DNA of 47,500 nucleotides, taken from NCBI RefSeq assembly GCF_964340395.1, contig NC_135557.1, positions 19,448,725 to 19,496,224 of the forward strand, written 5' to 3'. Below are positions 14,344 to 30,819 of the stretch, piece by piece (within the stretch, counting starts at the first letter, position 1; each line of letters begins with the position of its first letter). This DNA is from Glandiceps talaboti (Eukaryota > Hemichordata > Enteropneusta > Spengelidae). The position numbers and the translations under genes are program-made. The notes under the pieces are model-generated. The model was not told the origin of the DNA, did not search any database, and saw only the letters and a list, made by a program, of their open reading frames with translations.

Positions 14344-16576
14344 AGAGAACAAGTCGGTACTCGCTGCTCCATGCTACTGGAGGGTATATAAAGTGAATGT
14401 TATCGCATGAAAAGTTGAAAAACGACAGGTTGATCGCTTTACGCATCACAGCTAGACGTGGAACGGTGTTCAGGTGCGTATATAGCGGGGTGTCTATCCC
14501 CCATTTTGTAACTCCCTAGATAGAAATGGTATGAAACAAACGAGGCTGAAATAGCAACATGTACTATAGTTTTTCTTGTTGTTCCTTTCTGGTGTGCTCT
14601 TTTCTCGATAACCTGGAATTTATCAGTACATATCTTCGACTGTCGACTGATTCAGCTTAGTGTAACTAATACTGGTGTACCAATTACTACAAGTACAGTT
14701 TCACTTTTATAGTTGGCCTAGCCTGGTGTCGTCCATGACAGCATACCTTTTACCCAATGCTCAGTCCCCAATGACAACAACACAACAAGGGTGACGTGGA
14801 AAGATTTCTGTTTTTTTTATAGAGTCTTAGACGGAAAGTTTATCTTCTGTCTGGTGTATTCGATGAAAACATGTATCTGTGTCACGTTTACCTATCTGTT
14901 ACTGAGACCAACTAGAATCGTGTCCCCGAAACGAAAAATTTCGCGCGATCACGCGATGTCATGTTCTATGTTCTTATATACATCTGGCCCAACAAATGTT
15001 TCATGCGGTTCTTTTTTTTTCGCTTGTCCTGTCATATGATGTCAGTGACTCCTCTCCATTTGGTATCTACTGAGATCACCCGAAAATTATCATCAATCAT
15101 CCACTAGTTTATTAACCATTAAAATGTGAAAAATGTCCATTTTATTCAAATAATCCAGGTTGAAATGCTTTAATTATCACCTGTAAGTAAAGAACAATGG
15201 TGATTCCAGGGGCCGTCAGAAATAATTAATCTTATTCAAACGTTAGCGTATTAGCTGTTTTCACCATTACGCTACAGACGACCGCTAATTTAACCCCGAG
15301 TAGACAAACAGGACAGCATGCCATACACTTCTATTGCCAGTAGTGGCATTCTTTCAAATTGTACAGACCGTTTTATTTGTGTATTTCGGTTCTAGATTTT
15401 GAGCTGTATGTGTGGCGTATGTTACTTCCATTAGTCGTTACAATAAGGACACACGTCAACTATGGTCCCGCGATAGAGGGGAACCGTACCATAACTTATG
15501 AAAGATCGCCAACTATTGGCCAGCTGTCGTCAACACAAACAATGCGGCTTTAATTACACGTATTCTTTCAACATTAACTGTTTCTTGACCAATCAACAAG
15601 AATCTTACAATTTGTCCAATTATCTCGTGTCATTGACTTATCGGTCTTTGAACTTCACCTGCTGTGGTATGTTGACTCGTCAACATCGATCGCGTCTCGT
15701 CGGACAATGGTTAAGTTTTCAGGACGGTAGTCAAACCAAGCGATGGACAAAAAGAGCGCTTTAATCCGTAGGGGAGGGTACTCCGAAGTGTTAATGGAAG
15801 ATTTCATCAAAATTCACCTAAACATCACAGATCGCAGTCCATTATCCGCTCTATTATAATACAGCTACGTCACAATTTCTGTCTTTTTGTTAATATACAT
15901 TACGGTCGTCAGCTGAGTAAAACAATACATTATTTCGCACACAGCTGTAAATTAGGACAGCTTGTCACCCATGCATTGTTTTGCTTTTCCATTGACGGAA
16001 AATGTATGCCCAGAAGCATTCCTTTCATTCTAAGCTATCTACATGTATAGATACATTTAATAATGGTTGTATCGCGGGTGGGGTGGGGGTGGGGGTTGCC
16101 CGCCTATTGGGTATACGTATATGTGCCACCATTTGCGGTGGGGTTTTTCTTCCTTTGGTCTAAAATGAGTTCTGTATTTTAAATGGGGTACACTTGACAC
16201 AATTTTCGATTTTGTTCGGTCTAAAATGGGATCCTGTAAGAAACCACTTCATATAATTCTGTTCTGAATTTCCCCCAGCTAATTCATAGGTTGACATTTT
16301 CATATCAGTGATTGTGTATTTTCTAAAACGGGGTCTGGGGTTGGCAACGTTGGCCGCACACCATACAAGACCAGGCCAGTGGTAAACCCCCACCACACAC
16401 ACACTCAGACATCGCTCGGGGGTTGTATATACTCATAGATCTTGGGGGACCTCTCTAAGTTCTATGATCGACCAGATACATAACCGTATTCAAACCAAAA
16501 TGTCAGAACGTGCTCAAATGTTATATCTGAGACTGAAATCATGAGAGACTTCAATCTCAATGCACGTTGCCCTAAA

Positions 16577-16608
16577 CATAGACAGTGGAGGGAGCTCCAC
16601 TGTCTATG
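16577..16608. repeat. Perfect 14-bp stem hairpin
   Basis: CATAGACAGTGGAG, a 4-base GGAG loop, then the exact reverse complement. Intron 1 of gene A. It could form a stable hairpin in RNA or a cruciform in DNA; no link to a known element seen. Confidence 0.85.
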
Positions 16609-19002
16609 CTCTAAACCACATGTCTTCCAAGTTCCATGTCTGTGTCTAAACACGGGAATGTATCTCACAGTGGTAAATGCGACAGACGTGTCGGTACACA
16701 ATGTTGTCTCGTGCATGTACTGGAAGACAACCAGCTGTTATCCACAACTTGGTATTGTTACTATCATCTCAGACAACTATTTAACGTGATAATAGTGCTT
16801 TGAATTGCTACCAATATGGACGATTGGTAACTTGCTTCAGGCTCTTATGTGCCTGATCAACCAAGTCGATAATAAAGCCCCTATGTACTTACTTGTATCA
16901 TAGACCCTGAAGTGAACGTCGGGGTCTATGTTTTGTATACGAAACCACACCGAATGAACCCAAATACAGATACGTATAGAAAGTAACAATAATGATACAG
17001 ATAGTAACAGAACCACGACGTATCATACCACAGTCCCTCTGTGTGATAGAGGGAATGTGATTGGGCTTTGGGCCTCACCTCACCCGTTGCTCTAACTCGG
17101 CTAAACATACCAACTAAACCATGCAACCAAGGCAACCATAAAACTCTGTGCTTACATTTTCATGCCCTCAGCCATAGCATTGTGAGTCTTTAAAGAGCCC
17201 ATTTGTTCTGCAATGTCTTTGTACTTCCATGGGTACTATCACTTCAAAGATGATTGAGTACCAAGATAGTAGTCTAGATGTAGTAGTAAAAAGTAGTTAT
17301 GTCATTTTCAGTTTGAGCTAGCTATTTCTTGTCCAAAAGTCAATGCAAAATGATAAATTGTTAGATAGTTGTTACAAACGTTATGAAGTTCCTTTAGGGA
17401 CGTTATGTATTCTACGTGTGTGGAAAGCTGAATTCCGAAACCTGCAATTGTGCAAAGACGTTTTTTTATTTTAAAAAAATAACAAAAACTATATTTTAGA
17501 ATGATTGGGATTACCCAGGAGATAGTGTGAAAAACTGCCACGTAAGACAATATGTCGACGACCATCCCTTTTCCGTTCGTTTCCGGTCTTACGAAAACTA
17601 CTACGAGCCGTGCCAAAACCTTTATCCCGAGAAGGACGAATGTGACCACCTCCTCGGTCTGAGAGAGTGATTTGTATAAACAGGATGACAAATAGATAAC
17701 TCATCGGTTTTTACACAAAAACCCTTCAACTTTCTTACTTGTCTGTAATTATACTCAAAATGAGAACCAACTTTCTAACATAACGAAGGCCAGACGGCAA
17801 AGCGAAGGTCAGGCGGCAAATTTACCATCATTCAATAGATAGTGAAAAGTCTCAATGTTCGACAATTTTCCTCTACAGTTTTCGAAAATGCGCCAACTTT
17901 TCGCTGATTTTAGCATTTTGCTATCCTTAGTTAATTCTTATCCATCTTTTACATATTTCTGACTTCAAATCTCACAAAATGTGCAAGGCTATCCGTTACA
18001 TTGGTCAGATAAAATTTGACCACCACACGAAAGTAAAGTTATGGATCGCCATAGGAAAACAAACACATAGAGCTAACGAAGATATAATCCTGTGTGAATA
18101 AAGATGTTGGCACCTGTAAGCACTAAATTATTTTCGACTTCAGCTTATCAACTTTCTCCATACACGTCGAGGTCTTCAAACACGCCCATTTATTTAGAAA
18201 CTTTAGGGAATTGATAACCAGGAATGAACTGTAAATTAACCAGTCCAGTTATAAATAAGGTTTATTCTTTTATCTTTGAGCGGACCACAGTTAACTAGTT
18301 CTTTAACGAGTTGATGTAAACTAACAACTATAGTTTCTTTAACATAAACAATGGATGATAATTAGATGGCGCTCCGGAGTAACTCAACGTCAAGTGTAAA
18401 GAATTTGAATAAACATAGACCCTCCGGTCTATGGAATAAATAACGCTTCTAAACAGTTGACGCCCTACTCAAGGTCATTACCCCCATGTTACCCCCTACT
18501 GATTGCTTACGTAACAATATAATTTACAATGTATGTAGAAAAGTTATTGAAAACAATGTGTTCAAAAACTATGTAAAAAAACAGAATGTTGACGCGTGTG
18601 TTTGGACACGACAGATTATATATGTATTTGAGACTACAAAAGTATAACTTATCAACCGAAAATTAGGAATTTATGAACAATGAGTATCATCCTTGTTACA
18701 GCTAAATATCATGGATTTTCAAGGCATGGAATCCATGAATTTATCCGGTTCTCGCATTAGTGTTATCTTCCCGATGAAGCCAAAGGATTAGATAGGATGG
18801 TGCTTTTGTTAGGAACCATAATGGCTCTACCAGATAACAGGGTTTTTTTTCACGCCTAACACCTAATCGTAAGCTGTAGCAGAATTGTTTAGTTGCATGG
18901 CGGAATAGCCATCCTACAAGTCATTGATAGGCGAAAATTGTTTTCGTTTTTGCCACTAATAATTTACGATTCGTGGAAAAATTTTCGCGTCAAATATATT
19001 TC

Positions 19003-19460
19003 CGCGTTTTCTGTGGGTTAGTTTTGGTCTCGTTGTAGGCACAGATAACTAACATGTGTTAGCTATCTGTGTTGTAGGGTATAACAGTTTACTGTTGTTC
19101 ATCATCATGGTCGAGTGTAGAATTTGGAGCGAAGTAAAACTTTTCACGGTTTCTATGGCCAGTTTTTGGTCTCGTTTCGGGGCATGTCAGTTTACGGTTG
19201 TTCATGCTCAAGTGTAGACATTGGATTTGGAGCGATGCAAAACATTTCACGCTTTAGGCTAGTTTGTATTCTTTTGACCATGGAGGTATAAGGGGAGATT
19301 AACAAATTACTATTTCTCATCGGCGTTCAAACCTTGGAGAAATTATTACTCCAAGTTCAAACACAGAAGAGATGTCAAACTTTCCACGTTTTTTTTTCTG
19401 GGTTACTTTGGACAAGTTTAGGGTAGAATTCTTTTTACAATTGTTCATGCTCACATACAT
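19003..19460 (+). repeat. Degenerate tandem repeat, 3-4 units of about 110-130 bp
   Basis: Recurring blocks: GGTCTCGTT, CAGTTTACKGTTGTTCATSMTC, GAGTGTAGA..ATTTGGAGCGA, AAACTTTTCACG. Units begin near 19003, 19143, 19252 and 19385, with decreasing similarity. The first unit also holds a 15-bp imperfect palindrome (19040-19071, CACAGATAACTAACA arms). Confidence 0.7.
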
Positions 19461-21045
19461 CTAGAGGTGGTTCCAGTATAGTGGGTGATACAACCATGGT
19501 ACAAGTGTGCACCAATAAATGTTTGAAGTGTGAAGCTCAAGTGACCGTGACTGAGCAAACAACAAATGGCAGCTTTTTTGAATACATGAAATACGATAAT
19601 GGTCAACGTCAATGATGAAAACCGTAAAATAAATCACAGTCATGTTGCTACATTGTGGGCGCCACCGTCAGGTGTAATTGGACTGTAGGGGAAATTTGTT
19701 ATAGGCTTTTGTTAGTTTTTTAAATGGCAACGAAAAACGCCAGAGCTAACGGAGCATGAAGCTGGAGCTTGCAACTGGAGACTTTGCTTTCCTTTCAAGG
19801 TCAGGGTACAGCAAGGTGTGATAGCAGCTGGACGGATTTACCCGGTTTGTTAACCCCTCTTAATGTATGCTAATTTATGTTAACTTACTAGTACTTTACA
19901 TAGATAGACAATGGATACCAAGTCATAGGTGTTGTCTGTGGATGATTTTGCAAATTAATGCAAATGGAGTAGAATGGCATCCACTCTGCTTCTTTGGTTT
20001 GCTAACTATTACTGAAACCGCGTATTTTGTACACACATAAAGAGTCAGTTGCTATGGTGACGAAACTAAGAAACTCGTACATATTAGAAACGAGTTTGAA
20101 CCTTTTTTTTACCCTGGCACGGACTTCTATCGGTACAACATCCCAGTTTTTTTATTCACAAAATAACCTATCCTACCAGGTCCCCATATTTGGGCATAAT
20201 CCTCGTTCTTATCTTGCCGACAGATAGATATTATTCCCCGATATGTTTCGTCGTTCAGCCAAGGGAAATACGAGTGACCTAAAGGGGGCTTTGTCACGCG
20301 TATCACAAGAATTGGAGAATAACATAATTATACCAGTACTATTGATATCAAAGAAAAATTGGTGAAAGTAATGGCAATTTTGAACATTTTGACTCGTATT
20401 TCGAACACAACAGAACCAGTGACGTTGACACGCGTTGTCTTGACGTAGAACGACCAGGGAATATACTATAAATTCCATATTTTTGGTTTATGCATGATAT
20501 AATGCATACATGTAAATAACCCCACGCTAGTGAAAGGGTATTAGGTGGTAAACGCAGGAAGTATGGGGAATCAGAGTGGCTGCGGGGGAGGGGCATTTGG
20601 GGAATAATATAAAACAGACACTAGTCTGAAGTAACAAACAAAGCACTGAAGATGAACTTGTTGAGATAAACTACACAATGACCATGAACGAGTCAACGTA
20701 AAGGCATGGGGTTATAACTCCGTGGTATGGGTATGGAGGTGGGAAATAATTCTACCATCATGGTCATGGTATGTGGTAAAACTTCAATTTTCGATCCCGA
20801 AAGAACATGAACAAAGATATCCCATGTGAATTATTGAATAGATGGTGACTCTGTTCTATTTAAGTGAGGAATGATGAACTACGAGATGATCTTTAACAAT
20901 GACAACTGACAAACATGTTTTAGGACAAGTGCGGTGTACCGATGCTAACGAGTCCTGAGGGTATACTTGTACGCTGGTCTACGAACATAATACGCATGCG
21001 TGTTTACCAGTCGTTGTCTCTCTATCCAGGGTCTTGTCTAAACCT

Positions 21046-21067
21046 GAACCAGTGACGTCACTGGTTC
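21046..21067. promoter_or_regulatory. 22-bp perfect palindrome centred on TGACGTCA
   Basis: The half-site GAACCAGTGAC is followed by its exact reverse complement, so a CRE (CREB/ATF site) sits at the centre of a longer perfect dyad. Located mid-intron 1 of gene A. Confidence 0.75.
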
Positions 21068-24000
21068 CTACCAGCCGAATTGTTTTGTTTGTTTAATATG
21101 GTTTAGTCATGTGATTTATTTATCAATTTCTGAAAGCTATGTGGTGGTAGTAAATATAAGTGACAAGAAATGAAAATGATGTCACCTGGAGGAAGTATAT
21201 ACTTCAACATTTCGTACCACTGTTAAGTTCTCGAAAGTGTAGGGCTAAGCTACGAACAATCACAGAATGATAAGAACATGTATATGACCACAGTTCACAG
21301 GGTTCACCAAGTGATCAATACTCCTGGAGAGGCAGGGGAGTCGTTTGGGATAACATCGAAACAAACTGACAAATAAACAAACAGACAGACAGACAGACAG
21401 ACATATAGGAATTAGACAATACAAACGTAATGGACAGCGCTAATTTGGTACCAAGGGTTCCAGAAGCGCGAAATCCCCGGGGGAATTTTGACTTTCCGAT
21501 ATCCCAATGGGCCTCTTTGATTGAATTTAGTTTGTTTCTCGTCCTTGGAGTGTGACAGTTTCTGACTTTATGACTTGACGACTAGGAATCCGTAAGACAA
21601 CACAAAAAAGAACACTAGCATTTGTGATAAGGAAGATTACGATCCGGAGGGCACTTTTGTGTGGGGAAACCTTCATCCATGATTTAACATGTTGTGAATT
21701 CTAATGTTGTATTGATTCACCCAAAATGTAGTGTTAATACAGGGGAGATCGACATAGAAAAGGACCACCGTAATTGTAATCAGTTTCATTACAAGAACGT
21801 ACTTGTACAAATAACCCTCGAAAGTCTACGAAAATAGCCCGTCAATTTTACCTTCCGATGGTGGCTGCCTACAATAGCGTCACGATAGAAGCTGTGAATT
21901 CCAACACAACACTTTCACCCTTGTCAGTGCATAAGGTCGTGTGTGTTTAGAGAAACAAAGGATTCCATGGAAGTCTGTCAAGAATAACATAATTCATAAA
22001 TTGTAGTAGTCAAGAACTGAACAAGAAAGTATACGAATAACGCTGTATAGTACATTTGATCTTGGTAAGTGTTGGACTAAAAGTCATCATAGAAATCGGC
22101 CATCCAGTCATAATATTGAAAACAAAATTGAAAGGAAACGTGCACTTATTAATTCTTTCTGCACCTTTCCTATAATCTAACGTTTAAGTGATTTGAAGTT
22201 ATAGGTTGATTCGTAGTAAATTGCAAAACGGCTATAATTGTGATGATTTGGTGGTGATTTGGAATTGATTTCCCGCCAAAAATGACTGCAGAAAACTTTC
22301 GTGTCCCGATATGTTTTAACATATCTTTAGTTAGTCTGTTCTCACAAATTACAAGTTTTTGGATAAAAATGATTAAAGTTGATAAATTTAGACATGTTCC
22401 TCTTTAGTTTTTGAAAGAAAAAGTCAGTGGTTAGCACGACACGGATCTTGAACAAGCCTGCAGTGTGTGGTCACCATAGCTGTTAGCTGTATACGTGCCT
22501 TCACCTCTTCAGAATGACTTCACGCCTCCTGCGTACAAAGTGAAGAACACTCTACCAAATACACGTACTATTGAAAAACATTGGAAAACCTTCTCCTTTT
22601 TTTCGTTTTTTTTTTAAAGTCTATGCTTGAATCATTTCCACTTCACGCTTGATTAATTGGCACTACATTCAAACTGGAATATAAAACGTTGACGTTCAAT
22701 CAGGCAACAGAAAACGTATTGAGCGTAAAGTAGTAAAATAAAATTGGCTGGATACTATTAGGGTTACCCCACACCTGTATTCAACGCCATCTGAACATGC
22801 TTTTGCACAAGGACATTTTATCCAACAACTACACCGCACCACTGCGTTATAACTCGGACCACTAATTCTCTGTAGTGGTATGAGGTTAATACTTCAAATT
22901 TAAATGATACCGAAACTGTTGCTGAATTGTCTACTATTTTCCGTTAAAATGTTGATTGTGTGACGAGTGTCTTCACAATGCTCGCATCATTTCATTGGCA
23001 AAATTGCGCTCTGACGAGGACACTTTATCGGCGGACTACATGTACAGGACACCATAGTAAGCTGTTGGAGTCTGGCGCTGGTGCGTTTAGTTTTTTTAAA
23101 AAAATTGTGTGTGTGTACACGTTGAACAAGTCTCGTCAGAATACCTATTCACCCTTGGGGCGGGATGACAAAAATAAATGATTTATTATTAAAGGTGAGA
23201 CGTCAAAAAGACGCGCAGAATGAACATGTCTATTGAGGTGAGGACAACAGAAGTAACAGTGTTGGAAAACACTAAACGTGTTGGTTTTCATGTACACCAC
23301 AGTTATGTTTCAGTCTTTATAATACGTTATAAGTATAGGTCTTACCAAAGAAACAAATAGTACACGTAATATATGACAATGAGAAGCGCATCAATTACAA
23401 GTCAGTTACATCGCTCCACAACCCGTTCGATCTCATTACAAATCGTCAATTAAGTTGTAGCCTTTCTTTGTAGTTTTAAAAGAAAAAAACACTTTCTCTT
23501 AAAAATTGAGGATCCTGAGTGGATCGCAAGAAAATAGAAAGCTTTCTTTATATGAAGATTGCGCTACAGTTCGTTTCTTTTCTTACAATACTTAAAAGCT
23601 AGCTTCAGTGTCCTGCATTAACTTTGTTCAGCCGAGAAGAAAACTTTCCCCCGTAGGGAGAAGTGAACCTGTGGAATTAGCATTGCGGTGTTCAGTTAGG
23701 TCGTGGGAGACGGTTCTTCCTGCCCAGTTCTTCTTTTCAGCTTACTTGACCCAAACTAAGTAGCTGAGAGCACACCTGTTATCATGGTTTCAGTTCAAGG
23801 CAGCTTTCTCAATTGCAAGACATTCGTTCTCATCTCTGCCATTAAATGTGACGCTCCAGAGCACCTTTCCTCAACTGTAAGTTACATTGCACGTACTTAG
23901 ATTAGCATGTTGGGACACGTCGGTAACAACACCTTACTCCCGGAGGCGCATCACTTAGTGCCTAATGCTTTCGTTATATATTTTGTTGCGGCGTTATCTA

Positions 24001-24160
24001 TTAGTATTTAATGATGTATTCTGGTTCGCAAATAAACACGATTTAGTACTGATCTCGTATGACAACTATAAATGTTCCACTTTCTCGTCCTCGGCGTATC
24101 AAGTTTCACACAGTGTCGGTGTCACACTCGACCTCCTTAACATTTCTTTCTCAGCTTAAA

Positions 24161-24185
24161 TCTCTCTCTCTCACTCTCTCCCCCT

Positions 24186-24279
<94 letters not shown>
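24161..24279. repeat. (TC)n microsatellite
   Basis: Homopyrimidine tract, pure TC from about 24193, with a C-rich 5' part. Confidence 0.97.
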
Positions 24280-24283
<4 letters not shown>

Positions 24284-25457
24284 AAACAAACAAAACTTAG
24301 TCCTCCTAACACATGAAATGTTTCTATTCTTGTATGCTTTACAATCCGTATTGCCTCGACGAGGACAGATAATGGGGCTAGATGAGAATGGGGACAAAAA
24401 ACTGGAATTAGTTGCCCGGAGGGGAGAAGACGATACATGTAGATCCCACAACCATGACTAATAACACTTTTCTGATGCGCCATTAATTCGAAATTATGTC
24501 AACTATGCGAGATAAAAGAACCAGTCACATCAACACTGGTTGAAAGTACAATGTTGTATGACCTGCGAAAGTACCCCCCCCCCTCCACAATCCACTTCCC
24601 CTAAAAACTATAATCGTATACCAATATTTCAAATGACTGTAGACATAGTATACTCCGTGTTATGACTTCACCATCCATTGATGGTCACGAGATCTTTTAT
24701 AGTGACGTCATCACGAGCCCCATTAAATAAGCGATGACTTCTGACTGCCCCTTGTACTACATACAAAAAGAAGTGTACAGATATCTATACGTCTACTGGA
24801 AGGATTGTGTCCTATACAGTTCTTTATAACTGTCGCAATGTAATTTGTCGATGAGGCGTTTCCTCTCCAAGACCTTGAAAAGTAACAGAAAATTCGCGCA
24901 GTTTTTGTTGAGAAGTAAGTTGTTAGGTGACCCTTAACCTTTCAGTATAATGGCCACTCTCTCAACAAATTGCCACACCGCATACGGGTAGCTCCGTCTT
25001 CTATTGCCCTTTATCCACTAAGGACCATCTCATCGACCATGAGAATAAAATACATTCTCACGACATATTAGCATAATTCTCGGTTCGGGTAAAAGGTAGA
25101 GGAAACTTCGAAAAACTGTAATAGAAAAACACACTCAAGACCCATTTGTATCAAGGACGTGACTACGGTTCTTTTAAATCTCAAGGAAACAAATTAGGAA
25201 CAACCTTTGTAATTGTAAGAATAAATTGGATCTTAAGGGGAAGTTAGCATTGAACAACGCCATGTAATTAGTTGATAGTATTACAAATAATGTATTTTAA
25301 AGTTAGGGAGCCTTCCGTAATTACAAGGAGGGATCAGTTTTTACAAATCGGTCCCCCGGGGAGGGCCATATATTATAAAATTGAAATTAGGGGATTGTCT
25401 CATTTTTATCAATGTGGTGGGATCTTACTACAGAAAACTTCCCTGTCTCTGGTGGGA

Positions 25458-25535
25458 TGTATGTATGTATGAATGTATGTATGAATGTATGTATGTATGT
25501 ATGTATGTATGTATGTATGTATGTATGTATGTATG
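25458..25535. repeat. (GTAT)n microsatellite
   Basis: TATG units with three GAATG variants; about 78 bp. Confidence 0.96.
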
Positions 25536-25654
25536 ATGACCTGATTGAACTGGTAAAGTGGGCGTCAACATGTGAAGTATGCACTTCAGTTCTAGGTAAT
25601 GTTATATACTCTGTATAAGAAGCAAGAGTTCATTCTAGTGTAGTCTCAATATTC

Positions 25655-27955
<2,301 letters not shown>

Positions 27956-27970
27956 TAAAACAATTTTTCT

Positions 27971-28317
27971 CCAAATAAAAAATATGTTTTCAGTATCCTG
28001 ACCCACCCTAGTGTTAAGCCTCCGATCCTAAACAATTTTAAACATTTAAACAAAAAGATAAGAAATTCTTTGTCTTACTGACCTTAGCACGTCTGTTTTC
28101 TTTACCCAGTGATATATATATAACATATCAAACTATCACAGAAGGGGTATTCTGACCGACATTTTGTTTGATTTTGGGTCGCAGCAATATTTTCACCCCC
28201 CCCCCCAAAAAAAAAAGAAGAAGTAAAAATGATAAAATAATATAAAATAAATTCTGACCTACCTACCCTATTTTCTGAGGCCATGTTATCAGAAACACGA
28301 CTATTTTTTGTCATATC
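27971..28317 (-). mobile_element. Inverted-repeat DNA element (MITE-like), copy C, in gene A intron 2
   Basis: Opposite orientation to copies A and B. It starts CCAAATAAAAAATATGTTTTC, continues CTGACCCACCCTAG..AAGCCTCCGATCC and ends CTGAGGCCATGTTATCAGAAAC. The interior has GACCGACATTTTGTTTG, the complement of copy B's CAAACAAAATGTCGGTC. A C11/A10 homopolymer junction sits inside (about 28195-28216). Confidence 0.75.
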
Positions 28318-28721
28318 CTTTAAATCTGTATTTGCTGTAACTGAGATATCATTCTTTTGATCGGGTAGCCCACAATACGTTCACATGTTAAAATACCAGT
28401 AACTATACCATGTACATATTTTATGTAGAGCTCGATTTTATCCATGAGTGGTATTATATAGCAACAGGTTGAAACCGTCATCGCTGTGGTACCGATGACT
28501 CTAGGCTGCAAACCCCAAATTTAAAATAAAATTAGGTTTGATTTAACATATCGTGTTAAGTGTTCAGCTACAGAATACATTTACTCACAGATAATTCAAT
28601 ACTGTGCAGTATACAATATTACGAGTAAGTCATTACGTTTACAAAATAATGTTTCACAAATCATTCCAGTTGCAGCTATATATTAATACAAGATGGCTAT
28701 ATTTATTCCTGCTCCCTTTAA

Positions 28722-28854
<133 letters not shown>

Positions 28855-29086
28855 CGCTTCGCTCTGAGACTCAGATTTGAGTTATTGTTTTGAAAACTAT
28901 TCAAACACCCTGCAGCAAATAAACTAGTAAAAGAATTTTGATGACTACTTTGTCATATGTCAGACGTCCATAATATATTGCCTTTGCGTCACAAGTTTTG
29001 ACACTTTTTGTTGGCGCGAATAAATGATTGTTGTAACGCTATTCAGTTCCCGCTTTAACGAGATGTTTTGTGTTGATCGCCTACAG

Positions 29087-29394
29087 GTGTACGGCCATAC
29101 AAATGTGAACACTGCAGTAAATCGTTTACACAGCGCTGTTCGTTGGAATCTCACCTCAGCAAAGTTCACAACGACAACCATGAATACGCCTACAAACAAC
29201 GAAGATCCAAGATCTTTGTGTGTGAGGAGTGTGGCCACACTTCCCACGACGCTGATGTCCATTATGGTCACATCAAAGACAACCACCCGGACAGCATCGA
29301 GCTCCGTAAATACCAGGACCGAATGCAGCTTCAAAAAATGGTCCTAGACCCGTCCTCTGTTGAAACGTCTCCCGGTTCAGACAATACGTTTTAA
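29087..29394 (+). CDS. ovo: Gene A exon 3: zinc fingers 3-4 and C-terminus
   Basis: The acceptor CGCCTACAG ends at 29086, and GT completes the Gly codon before VRPYKC. Finger 3 has C488, C491, H504 and H509, with the family signature [10 protein letters not shown]. The linker continues as YAYKQRRSKIFVCEEC, the usual OVO spacing. Finger 4 has C527, C530, H543 and H548 (C-x2-C-x12-H-x4-H), and is the atypical last finger of the family, ending DNHPDS. The tail after finger 4 is 35 residues and ends SDNTF before TAA at 29392-29394. Splice position and phase are identical to the exon 3/exon 4 junction of gene B. Confidence 0.95.
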
Positions 29395-30398
29395 AAAATG
29401 ACAAACCAAGAGCATTTAAATGCTCTAAAAAGCAGTTAGCAATAATGTTTATAAGAAATAGTACTTTAATTTTAAACCGGTGATTCGTTTCAGCAAATAT
29501 TGTTGTTAGTAGTATAATATACACTTGTGTCCTTTCCCCCTACCAACAGTAATTTTTTTAAATCGACGAGCCATATCTTGTGTATATCAATTTTGCTAGC
29601 ACTTCTCCCGCTACATTTTAATCATGAACTATTATCAAGTTAGGGATTTAGAAATTTCAGCATGCCACATTCTGAATTTCAAATTTCAAAGCTTTTCAAA
29701 AATGATTCATCGATTGATTCACTTGAACACCGTTTGATTTCGCAAAAGAGAATTGTCAGATGACAACAATTTATATATATTATGACATTTATGTATGCCT
29801 TTTCGATTTATTGACAAGGTTATGAAATTCTCTAAATATTCGCTAAGCGAATATATGACAGAAGTAAAATTTCTGACGTCACCGTCTGATGCAAATGATA
29901 TATATATATAACATATCACAATACACGAATTTAATGATGAAACCCAAACTGTTTCCATAGTAACATTTCAATTGGTTTAATATACAGTTTTAATATACTG
30001 AATATTAATTAACGAAGAGAGTGCACGAAATCAAGCCTTTATTAACCCTATAGTTATTATTACATTATTTTCAACTTTTGCTCGATTTTCGAAATTAGTT
30101 ATGGTTTGTTTGTGGCGTAATCAACTTTACTTCCTTCAAATTTACAACAACAAAAACTACTGGAAGCTTATGTTAACTTTATCTTGATCTTCAATATTGC
30201 GATCTATTTTATATAGAGCGGAGGGAAGGAGGAGTATGTGGCGTACTTTGTACAAGTTAAAATTTCACCATGGTTATCACTAGTGTTGTAGTAAGAGGTC
30301 GTACTGATATTCTGTAGTAGTATAGTTGAACTAGTTTACATTAAATTTATCTATTTGATTTTTTTTGATGTTGAAGTTAGTTTTCAGACCTTCTTTAG
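29395..30398. other. Gene A 3' flank, no gene seen
   Basis: Probably includes the gene A 3' UTR. A perfect 19-bp palindrome, ATATTCGCT-A-AGCGAATAT, lies at 29836-29854, and a TGACGTCA at 29874-29881. No AATAAA close to the stop; the nearest clear one on this strand is AATAAATAAA at about 31108, so the 3' end is unresolved. Confidence 0.5.
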
Positions 30399-30732
30399 GC
30401 AAAATGAAAAACAATAGTGTGTGTTTCCGATAACTCGACCGATCCTACTTTGAAGCCGCCGACCCTAAAAAGTTTTTAAACATTTAAAACAAAATTTTTT
30501 TTTTACATTCATACACGTCTGTTTTCTTTCCCCAGCCATGTCTGTCCATGTTTCATCAAAATGTCACAGAATGGGTTCCGACTACCTTTTCGATTATTCA
30601 GGGTCGAAGTAATATTTTTCAAAATATAAAAAATAATATTAAAACGATACAATGACATATCATGAAATCCGACCTACCTTCTCTTTTTTCTGAGGCCATG
30701 TTATCAAAAACACACTTATTTTTTTCTTCGCC
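30399..30732 (-). mobile_element. Inverted-repeat DNA element (MITE-like), copy D
   Basis: TGTGTGTTTCCGATAACTCG at the left and TGAGGCCATGTTATCAAAAAC then ACAC at the right. The interior reads CCGACCCTAAAAAGTTTTTAAAC, the same as copy C in order and orientation. Intergenic between genes A and B. Confidence 0.78.
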
Positions 30733-30790
30733 TAATGTGTTGTACAAATTACCATATAGTAATTATTGATGTCCTTTTGTTAATTTAATT

Positions 30791-30819
30791 TGTTGTTGTT
30801 GTTGTTGTTGTTGTTGTTG
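30791..30819. repeat. (GTT)n microsatellite
   Basis: About nine TTG units. Confidence 0.9.
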
